Below, one piece after another: positions 14,111 to 22,405 of a DNA stretch of 22,797 nt. The stretch spans positions 1 to 22,797 of the forward strand of contig SVAU01000019.1 in the NCBI GenBank assembly GCA_015059245.1, read 5' to 3'. This stretch comes from Bacillota bacterium. GTDB lineage: Bacteria; Bacillota_I; Bacilli_A; RF39; UBA660. The position numbers were made by a program, and so were the translations under genes. The notes beneath the pieces are model-generated. The model was not told the origin of the DNA and searched no databases. It saw only the letters and a list, made by a program, of their open reading frames with translations. The number at the start of each line of letters is the position of its first letter. Within the stretch, counting starts at the first letter, position 1.

Positions 14111-15242
14111 ACTTAATACACTGTTAAATGATAATACTATAAAAGGTATTTCTAAGAAAAGAGAGGAATACTTAAATAGTGGAGAAGATACTTTAATTAA
14201 TACTAATAGTTATGTTGAAAGACTTAGAGATAAGTTATATAAAGAAGAAATAATAGTAGAAATAAAAAATATTGAAGATTATAAAACTTATAAAGTTATT
14301 ACTTTAAGTAGTTTAAATGAAGAAGAATTACCTATATTTAAAGCAGGTAATAAGATAAGTCTTACTATAGAAGTAGATAATAAGTATTATAGTAAAGCTT
14401 ATACGATAGTTAGTAGTCCTAATAGATGTTTTAATGGTATATATAAAATAGTAGTTAGAAATAGTGAAGATGTAATAGATAAATACTTATATAGTAGTGT
14501 AAGTATAGGAGAAAGAATTATTATAAGTAGTCCTTTTGGAGAATTTTACTATAATAAATTAAGAGATAAAAATAATGTAATAGCTATAGTATCAGGGAAT
14601 GGCATATTACCAATAATGTCTATGATATATAGTTTAATTGATAATATAGATGATTATAAATTAACAGTATTTTATACAGAAAAATATTTTGAAGATATCT
14701 TATTTTATGAAGAACTAATAAAGATAAATAAGATGTTTAAAAATATAAATATTAATATAGTTTTATCTAGTGAAGATAAAGATGGATGTATAAAAGGATT
14801 TGTTACTAAGAAGATGATTAAAGATATAATAAAAAATAATAATTATTCATTCTTCTTAAGTGGTACTGAAGGTATGTTAAAGTACTTAAATAAAGAATTA
14901 GAAAGTCTTAAATTACCAAAGAAATTAATAAGATATGAAGATTATTTACCTGTATGTAATATAAAGAAAGTAAATACTTATAAATTAACATTACTTATTA
15001 ACAATGAAAAATATGAGGTACCATGTTATAATAATAAAACAATTATTCAATCTATTTACGAAAGTGGTATTTATATACCTAGTAAATGTAATGTAGGTAG
15101 TTGTGGTTTTTGTAAGAGTGAATTATTATCTGGAGAAGTTAAGATAGTAAATGATAAAAGAGATATACTTGATATAAAGTATAATTACATACATCCATGT
15201 AGTACTTATCCACTTAGTGATATAAAGATAATTGTTAGATAG
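14097..15242 (+). CDS. FAD/NAD(P)-binding reductase fused to plant-type 2Fe-2S ferredoxin domain
   Basis: A 381-residue electron-transfer protein. Residues 1-50 are a helical extension. Residues 50-155 form an FAD-binding barrel, with KAYTIVSSPN (100-109) in place of the usual RxYS motif and a SPFGEFYY strand. Residues 160-275 are the NAD(P)-binding lobe, with SGNGILPIMSM (166-176) and SGTEGML (255-261) at the nucleotide-contact positions. Residues 293-381 are a plant-type ferredoxin with C331-x4-C336-x2-C339-x28-C368. The order resembles NADH oxidoreductases such as Hcr and related anaerobe proteins. The start is GTG 14097, four bases after AAGGTGAT, inside the end of the flavoprotein gene, so production of the two is tightly coupled. 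It probably passes electrons from NAD(P)H to that neighbour. Confidence 0.88.
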   Translation: MIKFKLNTLLNDNTIKGISKKREEYLNSGEDTLINTNSYVERLRDKLYKEEIIVEIKNIEDYKTYKVITLSSLNEEELPIFKAGNKISLTIEVDNKYYSKAYTIVSSPNRCFNGIYKIVVRNSEDVIDKYLYSSVSIGERIIISSPFGEFYYNKLRDKNNVIAIVSGNGILPIMSMIYSLIDNIDDYKLTVFYTEKYFEDILFYEELIKINKMFKNININIVLSSEDKDGCIKGFVTKKMIKDIIKNNNYSFFLSGTEGMLKYLNKELESLKLPKKLIRYEDYLPVCNIKKVNTYKLTLLINNEKYEVPCYNNKTIIQSIYESGIYIPSKCNVGSCGFCKSELLSGEVKIVNDKRDILDIKYNYIHPCSTYPLSDIKIIVR

Positions 15243-15252
15243 AAGTGATAAT

Positions 15253-16482
15253 ATGAAAGAAAAATTAGAAAATAAATATATTGCTTGGGGTTTAACTATA
15301 TTTTCAGTGTTTGCTGCTTTAATATTATTATTCTTTGCAATATATAGATGGGAATATATAGCAGGTTTTTTTGAAACATTAGTTGTAATAATGATGCCAT
15401 TCATATTTGGTTTAGCTATTTCATATATGATGAGTCCTGTACTTAAGTTCTTTGAAGGTAAAGTATTTGATCCTTTGTTAAAAAAGAAATTTAAGAAAAA
15501 AGAAAGAACTAAAATAACAAGAGTATTATCTATATGTACTGCTACAATAATATTCTGGGGATTATTAATTACTTGTATTAGTTTCTTAATACCAGAGATA
15601 TTAAAGAGTTTAGAAACATTAGTTACTAATATAAATACATATTTATCTAATAGTAAAGAATTATTAATTAAATTATTTGGTGGTTCTGAGAGTGTAAGAA
15701 TATTTATTGATGATAATTATGGTAGATTTTCAGGATTTATGAATGATTGGTTAAATGAAGGTGTTTTAGCTAACGTAATGACTGCTTTAGGAAATAGTAT
15801 ATTTGGTACTTTAAAATTCTTATACAATTTAATAATAGGTTATATTATATCTATTTATATATTATTTGATAAAGAGAAGTTTAAAGCGCAAAGTAAGAAA
15901 CTATTATATACAATATTTAATAATGAACAAGTTAATATAATATTAGAGAATACTAGATATACTGATAAAGTGTTTGGTGGATTCTTTGCAGGTAAGTTAC
16001 TAGATAGTTTAATAATAGGAATACTATGTTTTGTGTTTATGTTATTGTTTAAAATGCCATATCCTTTAATTATTGCTGTTATAGTAGGTATTACTAATAT
16101 AATTCCGTATTTTGGACCATTTATAGGTGCTATACCTAGTGCATTATTAGTATTATTAGTTGATCCTAGTAAATGTATATGGTTCTTAGTATTTATATTT
16201 ATATTACAACAATTTGATGGTAATATATTAGGACCTAAAATATTAGGTAGTAAGACTGGATTAAGTAGTTTCTGGGTATTATTTTCATTATTAATATTTG
16301 GTGGTTTATTTGGTATGGTAGGTATGATATTAGGTGTACCATTATTCTCAATACTATATTCGTTCTTAAATGGTGTAATTAAGAGAAGATTAAAGATGAA
16401 AAAGTTACCACAAGATTCTAAAGATTATGAAAAATTATTATATATAAGTGAGAAAACAGGAAAACCTGTTTATGAGAAGTAA
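15253..16482 (+). CDS. AI-2E family transporter (PerM/YtvI-like)
   Basis: An integral membrane protein of 409 residues with about seven to eight membrane segments and a long extracytoplasmic or amphipathic region (about 95-175). The C-terminal core carries the family hallmarks: PYPLIIAVIVGITNIIPYFG followed by PFIGAIPSA, QQFDGNILGPKILG, and a glycine-rich GGLFGMVGMILGVP helix. Family members have been linked to autoinducer or ion export, and the substrate here is unknown. ATG 15253 is preferred over an in-frame TTG at 15232, which lies inside the previous gene. The gap after the 2Fe-2S gene is ten bases with no promoter, so it probably belongs to the same transcript. No terminator with a T tract follows. 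Confidence 0.93.
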   Translation: MKEKLENKYIAWGLTIFSVFAALILLFFAIYRWEYIAGFFETLVVIMMPFIFGLAISYMMSPVLKFFEGKVFDPLLKKKFKKKERTKITRVLSICTATIIFWGLLITCISFLIPEILKSLETLVTNINTYLSNSKELLIKLFGGSESVRIFIDDNYGRFSGFMNDWLNEGVLANVMTALGNSIFGTLKFLYNLIIGYIISIYILFDKEKFKAQSKKLLYTIFNNEQVNIILENTRYTDKVFGGFFAGKLLDSLIIGILCFVFMLLFKMPYPLIIAVIVGITNIIPYFGPFIGAIPSALLVLLVDPSKCIWFLVFIFILQQFDGNILGPKILGSKTGLSSFWVLFSLLIFGGLFGMVGMILGVPLFSILYSFLNGVIKRRLKMKKLPQDSKDYEKLLYISEKTGKPVYEK

Positions 16483-16489
16483 GAAGAAT

Positions 16490-16518
16490 TTGACATTAAA
16501 TAAGGTTTATTGTATTAT
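16490..16518 (+). promoter_or_regulatory. TTGACA promoter for small alanine-rich protein
   Basis: TTGACA (16490-16495), a 17-base spacer and TATTAT (16513-16518), with TG immediately before the -10. Strong by sequence. Confidence 0.82.
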
Positions 16519-16544
16519 ATAAACCATTCAAGGGGGAATTGAAT

Positions 16545-16889
16545 ATGTTTAATATACCAAGTTATAATAATACTAATAGAGCAAGTATGGACGCTGCTAG
16601 AGCTCAAATTTCTACTGCTAGAACTAAAAGTGCTTTAGCTACTGTATTATCAGGAGCTGTATTAGTAGGTGGAGCTGTTGCTGTTATAAATGGTGTTGTT
16701 AATGCTGAATACGTTAACATGGCTGCTCAAGTAGCTGCTGTAGCACCAGAAGCTGTAGTTTCATTAGTTGGTGGTTCAGGAGTTATAGCTCATACAATTT
16801 ATAATGCTAGATTAAGAAAAGCTAAAAAAGCTGTTGATTTTGATATAGCTGTAGATGACGCTGTAGCAAGAAGAACTCGTACTCCATAA
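16545..16889 (+). CDS. Small alanine-rich two-TM protein, 114 aa, unknown
   Basis: I do not recognise the family. A polar N terminus containing ASMDAARAQISTARTKSA is followed by a hydrophobic glycine/alanine-rich segment (29-52). A second hydrophobic segment (about 60-86) follows, then a basic-acidic tail ending in RRTRTP. This fits a membrane hairpin with both ends inside. AAGGGGG at 16530-16536 sits eight bases before ATG 16545, the same arrangement as the gene at 3696. The in-frame TTG at 16539 is less likely. Codon choice is heavily GCT, GTT and GGT, and promoter and ribosome site are near consensus, which suggests high expression. Confidence 0.82.
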   Translation: MFNIPSYNNTNRASMDAARAQISTARTKSALATVLSGAVLVGGAVAVINGVVNAEYVNMAAQVAAVAPEAVVSLVGGSGVIAHTIYNARLRKAKKAVDFDIAVDDAVARRTRTP

Positions 16890-16906
16890 GAGAAAACTAA
16901 AATAAT

Positions 16907-16934
16907 AAAAAAGGTATTTGATATACCTTTTTTT
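16907..16934 (+). terminator. Intrinsic terminator
   Basis: GGTAT (16913-16917) pairs with ATACC (16923-16927) around TTGAT. A-T pairs extend the stem outward (A 16907-16912 with the T tract). Confidence 0.88.
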
Positions 16935-16936
16935 GT

Positions 16937-16945
16937 TGGTATAAT
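16937..16945 (+). promoter_or_regulatory. Extended -10 promoter (TGGTATAAT)
   Basis: A perfect TGNTATAAT two bases after the preceding terminator. The predicted leader is about 12 nt and includes AGGTGA. Confidence 0.75.
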
Positions 16946-16963
16946 TTACTTAGGTGAAGATTG

Positions 16964-18091
16964 ATGAAATATGAACAAATAAAAAAGAATATGTTACTTA
17001 AGAATATAACTTTATCGCCATATGCTTGTTATGATCATGAGGCTTATAGATTCTATGATATATTAGATGATGATTTTAGAGCACCTTATTCTAGAGATAG
17101 TGATAGAATAGTTTATTCTTTAGCATATACAAGATATATGGATAAGACTCAAGTATTTAGTTTTAATGAAAATGATAATATAAGTAAACGTATGACGCAT
17201 GTTCAAATGGTTGCTAAAACTGCTAGAACTATAGGTAGAGCATTAAGACTAAATGAAGATTTAATAGAAGCTGCTGCTTTAGGTCATGATTTAGGACATG
17301 TACCATTTGGGCATGCTGGAGAAAGAATTCTTAATGAAATTAGTCAAGAAGTAGGAGAAGGCTATTTTAATCATAATATACAAAGTGTTAGAACACTTAT
17401 GGTACTTGAGAATAATGGATTAGGTAGTAATATTACATTACAAGTATTAGATGCTATCATGTGTCATAATGGAGAGTTAGAATTACAAGAATATAGACCT
17501 AGAAAGAAAACTAAAGAAGATTTCTTAAGAGAGATGGAAAATACTTATCATGATGCTGATGCAGTTAAATCATTAGTTCCTATGACATTAGAAGGTTGTG
17601 TAGTTAGAATTAGTGATATTATTGCTTATATAGGTAGAGATATAGAAGATGCTATTAGACTAGGAGTTATATCTAGAGATGAAATACCTACTGAAATATC
17701 TTCTGTATTAGGTGTAAGTAATAGAGAAATAATAAATACAATTAATGTAGATTTAATGACTAATAGTTTAGATAAAGATTACTTATGTATGAGTGATAAA
17801 GTATTTAATGCATTAAAAGCTTTAAAGAAATTTAATTATGAACATATTTATAGTAAATCTAATACTAAAGAAATGTTAGAGTTATATGAAGATATGTTTA
17901 GAAAAGTATTTAATCATTGTTTAAATGATATTAAAACAAATAATAAAGAAGGACATATATTTACTGTATTCTTAAATAGTATGGATGAAAAATACTTAAA
18001 TAGTACTAGTGATGAAAGAAAAGTTATTGATTATATTGCTGGTATGACTGACGATTTTATGGCAAAAGAATATAATAGTATAGTAGATTAG
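16964..18091 (+). CDS. dGTPase-like HD-domain dNTP triphosphohydrolase
   Basis: An HD-superfamily metal-dependent phosphohydrolase resembling bacterial dGTPase (Dgt), which converts dGTP or other dNTPs to nucleoside and triphosphate. The RDSDRIVYSLAYTRYMDKTQVF-like block is typical of the family. The metal ligands are H79 (MTHVQ), H108 and D109 (GHDLGHVPFGHAGE), and D218 (RISDIIAY). FNHNIQSVR (135-143) matches the conserved Gln-containing block. At 375 residues it fits the shorter dGTPase group. ATG 16964 is six bases after AGGTGA and is preferred over TTG 16961. It is monocistronic. Cellular roles may include dNTP pool balance or phage defence, and the sequence cannot decide between them. 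Confidence 0.92.
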   Translation: MKYEQIKKNMLLKNITLSPYACYDHEAYRFYDILDDDFRAPYSRDSDRIVYSLAYTRYMDKTQVFSFNENDNISKRMTHVQMVAKTARTIGRALRLNEDLIEAAALGHDLGHVPFGHAGERILNEISQEVGEGYFNHNIQSVRTLMVLENNGLGSNITLQVLDAIMCHNGELELQEYRPRKKTKEDFLREMENTYHDADAVKSLVPMTLEGCVVRISDIIAYIGRDIEDAIRLGVISRDEIPTEISSVLGVSNREIINTINVDLMTNSLDKDYLCMSDKVFNALKALKKFNYEHIYSKSNTKEMLELYEDMFRKVFNHCLNDIKTNNKEGHIFTVFLNSMDEKYLNSTSDERKVIDYIAGMTDDFMAKEYNSIVD

Positions 18092-18115
18092 GAAAGTAGT
18101 GTACTTTCCTTTTTT
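18090..18115 (+). terminator. Intrinsic terminator
   Basis: Stem GGAAAGTA (18091-18098) pairs with TACTTTCC (18102-18109) around GTG, followed by six T residues. The first G of the stem is the last base of the TAG stop. Confidence 0.9.
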
Positions 18116-18116
18116 A

Positions 18117-18145
18117 TTGATTTTATATGTCTAAAATATTATAAT
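18117..18145 (+). promoter_or_regulatory. Promoter for propeller-like membrane protein
   Basis: TTGATT (18117-18122), a 17-base spacer and TATAAT (18140-18145), one base after the terminator T tract. Confidence 0.7.
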
Positions 18146-18185
18146 TTAAGTAGCGATGATAGGTCGTGTAGTAAGGAGAGTATCT

Positions 18186-19760
18186 ATGGAAAGTAAGAAA
18201 AAAACTACTAGTAAAGTAGATATAAAGAAGATACTTAATAAAGTTGGAAAATTTTTAAAAAGATTATTTATTTTAATAAAAAAAGGAATAGTATTCTTAG
18301 TTGAAAAAATTAAAGAAGTATCAAAAACTAGATATGGTAAAGTAGATGGTAACTATATTTTATTAGGTGGACTAGTTGTAATAGTATTACTTTTATTCTT
18401 TATTTGTAATATTGGTGATGGAGATATAGATTATCCAGTTATATATAATAATACAGATAGTAATTTACAATTATTGACTAAAAATAGTAAAGATGAAGAA
18501 GATGCTATTAAACTAGGTAGTAGTGAAAGAGCAGATGATATAGTATATGCTAATACTACTAAGAGATATGTATTATTTAAAAAGAAAAGTGATTTATATT
18601 TATATGATGCAAGATCTAAAGATGAAACTACTAAGATAGTATCTGATGTTGTAGCTTATATGTTCTCTTTTGATGATAAGTATGTAGTTACATTAGATAA
18701 AGAAAAGAGTTTAAGAGTTTATAATTATAAAGAAACTATTAAAATAGAAAAAGATGTTTCTAGTATAGTAGGTATATCTGAAGATAAAGTATTGTATGAA
18801 AAAGAAAATATACTTTATGTAAGAAGTATTAATCCTAAGAAAGATGATAGATTGAAAGTAACTGAAGAATTTGATACTAATGTAAGATTTAGTGAAGATG
18901 GTACTAATGTTATTTATATAGATGATTCTAAGAAGTTACATATATTTAATATCAAGAAAGATAAAGATACTGAAGTAGCTAAGAATGTTACTAAATATTA
19001 TTGTGATAAAGAATCATGTAATAAAATGTATTATGAAGCTAGAGATGATGTTAAATCAATATTTTATTATGATGGTAAAGATTCTACTAGAATAGCTAAA
19101 GAAGTATACAATGTTAATGCATATGATGTAGAAAGAAAACAATTAGTATATACTTTATTAGATGATGGAGAATACAGTTTATATTATCAAAAGGGTAGTA
19201 ATGATGCTGCCTTAGTAGAAAATGACTTACAAGGAATAAAAGAAGTTAAATTATTTGATGGTAAAGATATTTATTTTACAACTACTGATAGTGAAGTAAG
19301 ATATGCTAAAATAGGTGGAAATAAAATAAGAGTAGTTAAATCTATTGCTGAAGATGTATCTGGTTATTTACATGCTCATAAAGATGGATATGTATTTGTA
19401 TCTGATGTAGATAATGGTAGTGGTACTTTATGTTTAGCTAGAGGTGGAAAAGTTAAAAAGATAGATGAAGATATCTATACTGGATTTATTACAATTGGTA
19501 AAGATGGAGATTCTATTTATTACTTAAAAGATTATAAAACTTCAGGAGATTTATATGTATCTACTGGTGGTAAAGGTAAATTAATTGAAAAAGATGTAAG
19601 AAATTATGAATATATGCATGAAGATTTAATATATTTTATAAGAGACTATAGTACTTCTAAAGGTGCTGGAGACTTATATAGATATACTAATAAATCAGTA
19701 AAGATTGCTGAAAATGTAACTAGAATTGCATCTTCACCAGTTTACTATATTGCTGAATAA
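18186..19760 (+). CDS. Membrane-anchored protein with propeller-like extracellular domain, 524 aa
   Basis: A Lys-rich N-terminal cytoplasmic region (residues 1-56) contains amphipathic helices. One membrane segment follows (about 57-74, ILLGGLVVIVLLLFFICN). The remaining 450 residues are a repetitive series of short beta strands with recurring patterns such as DLYLYDARS, SLRVYNYKE, KLHIFNIKK, SLYYQKGS and DLYRYTNK, each followed by a turn with Asp or Lys. This resembles the blades of a TolB- or WD40-like beta-propeller. The topology implies an outside-facing sensor or scaffold. ATG 18186 has AAGGAGAG six bases upstream, so the in-frame ATG at 18156 is rejected. It is monocistronic. I cannot assign a named family. 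Confidence 0.8.
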   Translation: MESKKKTTSKVDIKKILNKVGKFLKRLFILIKKGIVFLVEKIKEVSKTRYGKVDGNYILLGGLVVIVLLLFFICNIGDGDIDYPVIYNNTDSNLQLLTKNSKDEEDAIKLGSSERADDIVYANTTKRYVLFKKKSDLYLYDARSKDETTKIVSDVVAYMFSFDDKYVVTLDKEKSLRVYNYKETIKIEKDVSSIVGISEDKVLYEKENILYVRSINPKKDDRLKVTEEFDTNVRFSEDGTNVIYIDDSKKLHIFNIKKDKDTEVAKNVTKYYCDKESCNKMYYEARDDVKSIFYYDGKDSTRIAKEVYNVNAYDVERKQLVYTLLDDGEYSLYYQKGSNDAALVENDLQGIKEVKLFDGKDIYFTTTDSEVRYAKIGGNKIRVVKSIAEDVSGYLHAHKDGYVFVSDVDNGSGTLCLARGGKVKKIDEDIYTGFITIGKDGDSIYYLKDYKTSGDLYVSTGGKGKLIEKDVRNYEYMHEDLIYFIRDYSTSKGAGDLYRYTNKSVKIAENVTRIASSPVYYIAE

Positions 19761-19761
19761 T

Positions 19762-19786
19762 AAAGAGGTTTAAATAAACCTCTTTT
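19762..19786 (+). terminator. Intrinsic terminator
   Basis: Stem AAAGAGGTTT (19762-19771) pairs with AAACCTCTTT (19776-19785) around AAAT. The T tract is short, with one T beyond the stem. Confidence 0.85.
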
Positions 19787-19792
19787 AAAGTG

Positions 19793-19818
19793 TGTTATAA
19801 TTAGTAATATGTTATAAT
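19793..19818 (+). promoter_or_regulatory. Tandem extended -10 promoters before yfmF
   Basis: Two perfect TGTTATAAT elements at 19793-19801 and 19810-19818, 17 bases apart. They imply two start sites or a single promoter with a decoy. Leaders would be about 37 and 54 nt. Confidence 0.65.
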
Positions 19819-19862
19819 AAATAACTACAAATGTGGAATAATAATAGATATAGAGGTGACTT

Positions 19863-21125
19863 ATGGAATATAAAATACATGATTGTAAATCATATAGAAT
19901 TCATACAATAAAAACAGATAAGTTTAAGAATTGTTCTATGGAAATAATGTTTAGAAATAAATTAGAAAAAAGTGAAATAACACAAAATAATATGTTAGTA
20001 GATATGTTAGTTCATTCTAGTAATAAGTACCCTAAGAGAAGAGATGTATCTATAGAGTTAGAAAATCTATATAGTGCTTCTTTTAGAGGATTTACTACTA
20101 GATTAGGTAGTAGTGTTATGTTATCTTTTTGTTTAGATTTTTTAAATCCTAAGTATTGTGAAAAAGGCTATTTAGATGATGTATTATCATTACCTTTTGA
20201 AATGTTATTAAATCCCAATATAAAGAATAATGAATTTGATAATAGAAGTTTTAATATTATTAAGAATAGAATTAAGAGTGATATTGAATCTTTAAAAGAG
20301 AATGCTACTAAGTATGCTTTTAGAAGAAGTTTAATTAATATGGATGAAAATAGTCCTAGTAGTTATTATATGGTAGGATACATGGATGATTTAGAATCTA
20401 TTACTCCTAGTAATTTAGTAGATGCTTATAATAATTTACTTAATAATTATACTTGTGACATATTTGTTATAGGTAATTTAGATATGGACGAAGTTGTTAC
20501 TACTATAAAGAATAAGTTTAATAATAGAACTATAAAGACAGATAAAATAGAGTTATATGTAGATAATAGTTTAAGAAAGAAATATATTGATATTGAAGAA
20601 ACTGGTAAGTATGAACAAGATTCTTTTATTATGATTTATAATTTAGACGATTTAAGTGAAAGAGAAAGAAACTTTGTAATACATATATATAATATAATAC
20701 TTGGTAGTGGAGGATTAACTAGTAAGTTATATAGGTATTTAAGAGAAGAGAATTCACTATGTTATAATGTTTCTTCTATGATACAAAAATATGATGGATT
20801 ATTAATGATATATAGTGGTATTGATAGTAAAGATAAAGACTTGTGTATAGATTTAGTTAATAAAGCTATGAAAGAAATGAGTAGTGGAGACTTTAGTGAT
20901 CTTGAATTAGATAATGCTATAAAGACTGTTATATCTTCTTTAAAGATGGGTGAAGATACTCAAGGTGGTATTGTTAATAATTACTTATTTAATTATTTAG
21001 ATAATTTACCTTTATATGAAGAAAGAGTTAAAGAGTTTAAGACAGTAACAAAAGAAGAAGTTATTAATGTAGCTAAAAGAATAAAACTTAATACAATATA
21101 TTTACTTAAGGGGGAAGATAAATAA
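19863..21125 (+). CDS. yfmF: M16-family protein YfmF (inactive-type), EF-P modification associated
   Basis: An M16 peptidase-like protein of 420 residues, matching YfmF (YmfF in Bacillus), annotated as associated with 5-aminopentanol modification of elongation factor P. The zinc-binding HxxEH motif is absent; the equivalent stretch is LVDMLVHSSNKYP. The C-terminal half keeps the M16 substrate-contact pattern GGLTSKLYRYLREENSLCY. The two-domain alpha/beta organisation and length fit the non-catalytic partner of an M16 heterodimer. AGAGGTGA at 19852-19859 precedes the ATG. It overlaps the catalytic partner gene by one base, so the subunits are probably made in equal amounts. The link to EF-P modification comes from family annotation, not from this sequence. 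Confidence 0.92.
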   Translation: MEYKIHDCKSYRIHTIKTDKFKNCSMEIMFRNKLEKSEITQNNMLVDMLVHSSNKYPKRRDVSIELENLYSASFRGFTTRLGSSVMLSFCLDFLNPKYCEKGYLDDVLSLPFEMLLNPNIKNNEFDNRSFNIIKNRIKSDIESLKENATKYAFRRSLINMDENSPSSYYMVGYMDDLESITPSNLVDAYNNLLNNYTCDIFVIGNLDMDEVVTTIKNKFNNRTIKTDKIELYVDNSLRKKYIDIEETGKYEQDSFIMIYNLDDLSERERNFVIHIYNIILGSGGLTSKLYRYLREENSLCYNVSSMIQKYDGLLMIYSGIDSKDKDLCIDLVNKAMKEMSSGDFSDLELDNAIKTVISSLKMGEDTQGGIVNNYLFNYLDNLPLYEERVKEFKTVTKEEVINVAKRIKLNTIYLLKGEDK

Positions 21126-22405
21126 TGCAAGAGATAGTATTAAAGGGTATTGATGAAAAGATATACTATGATAAATGTGATAATGGTCTTCCTATATATA
21201 TGTTAGTTAATGATAAAGTTAATAACTTTTATATGACGTTAAGTGTTAAGTATGGATCTATTGATACTGAGTTTAAGTGTAAGGGAGATACTGAGTATAC
21301 TAAAGTACATGATGGAGTTGCTCACTTTTTAGAACATGTTAATTTTAATGAACCAGATGGGACTACTGCACATGAATATTTTGATAAATTAGGTTCTTCT
21401 ATAAATGCTTTCACTACTTTTGATTTTACTTGTTATGAAGTATTTGCTCATACTGAGTTTGAAGATAATTTAAATCATTTACTTGATTATGTACAGACAC
21501 CATATTTTACTAAAGAACTTATTGAAAAAGAAATAGGTATTATATGTGAAGAAGTAAAAATGGGTAAGAATAATCCTGGTCATAAATTATACTATGGTAT
21601 GAATAGGTCTTTATATAAGAAAGATAAAAGAAGAAACTTAGTAACTGGAGAAGTTGAAGATGTTAAGGGTACTTCAGTAAAAGAATTACAAAGTGTATTT
21701 GATACTTTCTATCATCCTGAGAATATGTTTGTTGTTATTACAGGTAACTTTAATCCTGAATTAGCTGTTGCTATTATTAAAGAGAATCAGGCCAGAAAAG
21801 CATTTCCTAAGTATTTAAGTCCTATTAAGAAAAGAGATAAAGAACCTATTGCAGTTAATACTGAATATGAAGAAATAGAAGCTAATGTAGAAATACCTAA
21901 GGTAAGAATTAGTTATAAAATGCCAATTAGTTGTTTTGGTAATATAGATAAAAGATTACTTAATATATATTTAAGTATTATACTTAGAAATAATTTTGGA
22001 AGTACTTCTTATTTAAGAGAAGAATTGCTTGAGAAAGAATTAGTAGTAGGTATTAGTGCTTCAAGAGATATATTTAATGATGTTGTTACTATAGATATTA
22101 ATATGGAAACTAAGTATCCTGAAACTGTTATACCTATAGTTAAAGAAAAAATAAGTAATTTAACATTAAATGAAGATGATTTAAAGAGAAGAATTAGATG
22201 TAACATAGCAGCATTAATAAATGATTTTGATGATATAGAATATGTTAATACTGATATAGCAGATCAAATTATTACACATGGTGATGTATGTGATAATATG
22301 TATGAATTATATAATGGTTTAACTTTAGGTGAAGCTAATAAGGTGATTAGTAATATTGATTTAAATAATAGTAGTACTGTATTATTAGTACCATTTAAAG
22401 AATAG
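21125..22405 (+). CDS. yfmH: M16-family zinc metalloprotease YfmH, EF-P modification associated
   Basis: The catalytic M16 partner, with 426 residues. The inverted zinc motif is intact at H67-F-L-E70-H71 (VAHFLEHVNF), and a downstream Glu in EKEIGIICEEVKMG (about 134-147) provides the third ligand. SSINAFTTFDFTCYEV and FYHPENMFVVITGNF are further conserved blocks. The C-terminal half carries GSTSYLREELLEKELV. It starts at an ATG overlapping the TAA of yfmF; AAGGGGGA lies upstream at 21108-21115. Pairing of an active and an inactive M16 subunit is typical. The reductase gene often near it in Bacillus (ymfI) is not in this window, and the operon ends here. Confidence 0.95.
   Translation: MQEIVLKGIDEKIYYDKCDNGLPIYMLVNDKVNNFYMTLSVKYGSIDTEFKCKGDTEYTKVHDGVAHFLEHVNFNEPDGTTAHEYFDKLGSSINAFTTFDFTCYEVFAHTEFEDNLNHLLDYVQTPYFTKELIEKEIGIICEEVKMGKNNPGHKLYYGMNRSLYKKDKRRNLVTGEVEDVKGTSVKELQSVFDTFYHPENMFVVITGNFNPELAVAIIKENQARKAFPKYLSPIKKRDKEPIAVNTEYEEIEANVEIPKVRISYKMPISCFGNIDKRLLNIYLSIILRNNFGSTSYLREELLEKELVVGISASRDIFNDVVTIDINMETKYPETVIPIVKEKISNLTLNEDDLKRRIRCNIAALINDFDDIEYVNTDIADQIITHGDVCDNMYELYNGLTLGEANKVISNIDLNNSSTVLLVPFKE

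Noticed and set aside
15126..15404. Open frame on the minus strand across the ferredoxin domain and AI-2E gene start
   Set aside because: It runs antisense to two well-supported genes and its residue mix is what AT-rich antisense sequence gives.
16454..16471. Hairpin AAACAGG-AAAA-CCTGTTT near the end of the AI-2E gene
   Set aside because: It lies inside the coding region and no T tract follows, so it is not called a terminator.
18156..18185. Upstream in-frame ATG for the propeller-like protein
   Set aside because: No ribosome site precedes it, while AAGGAGAG is ideally placed before ATG 18186.
22009..22206. Minus-strand open frame inside yfmH
   Set aside because: Antisense to a conserved M16 domain, with no start signals.
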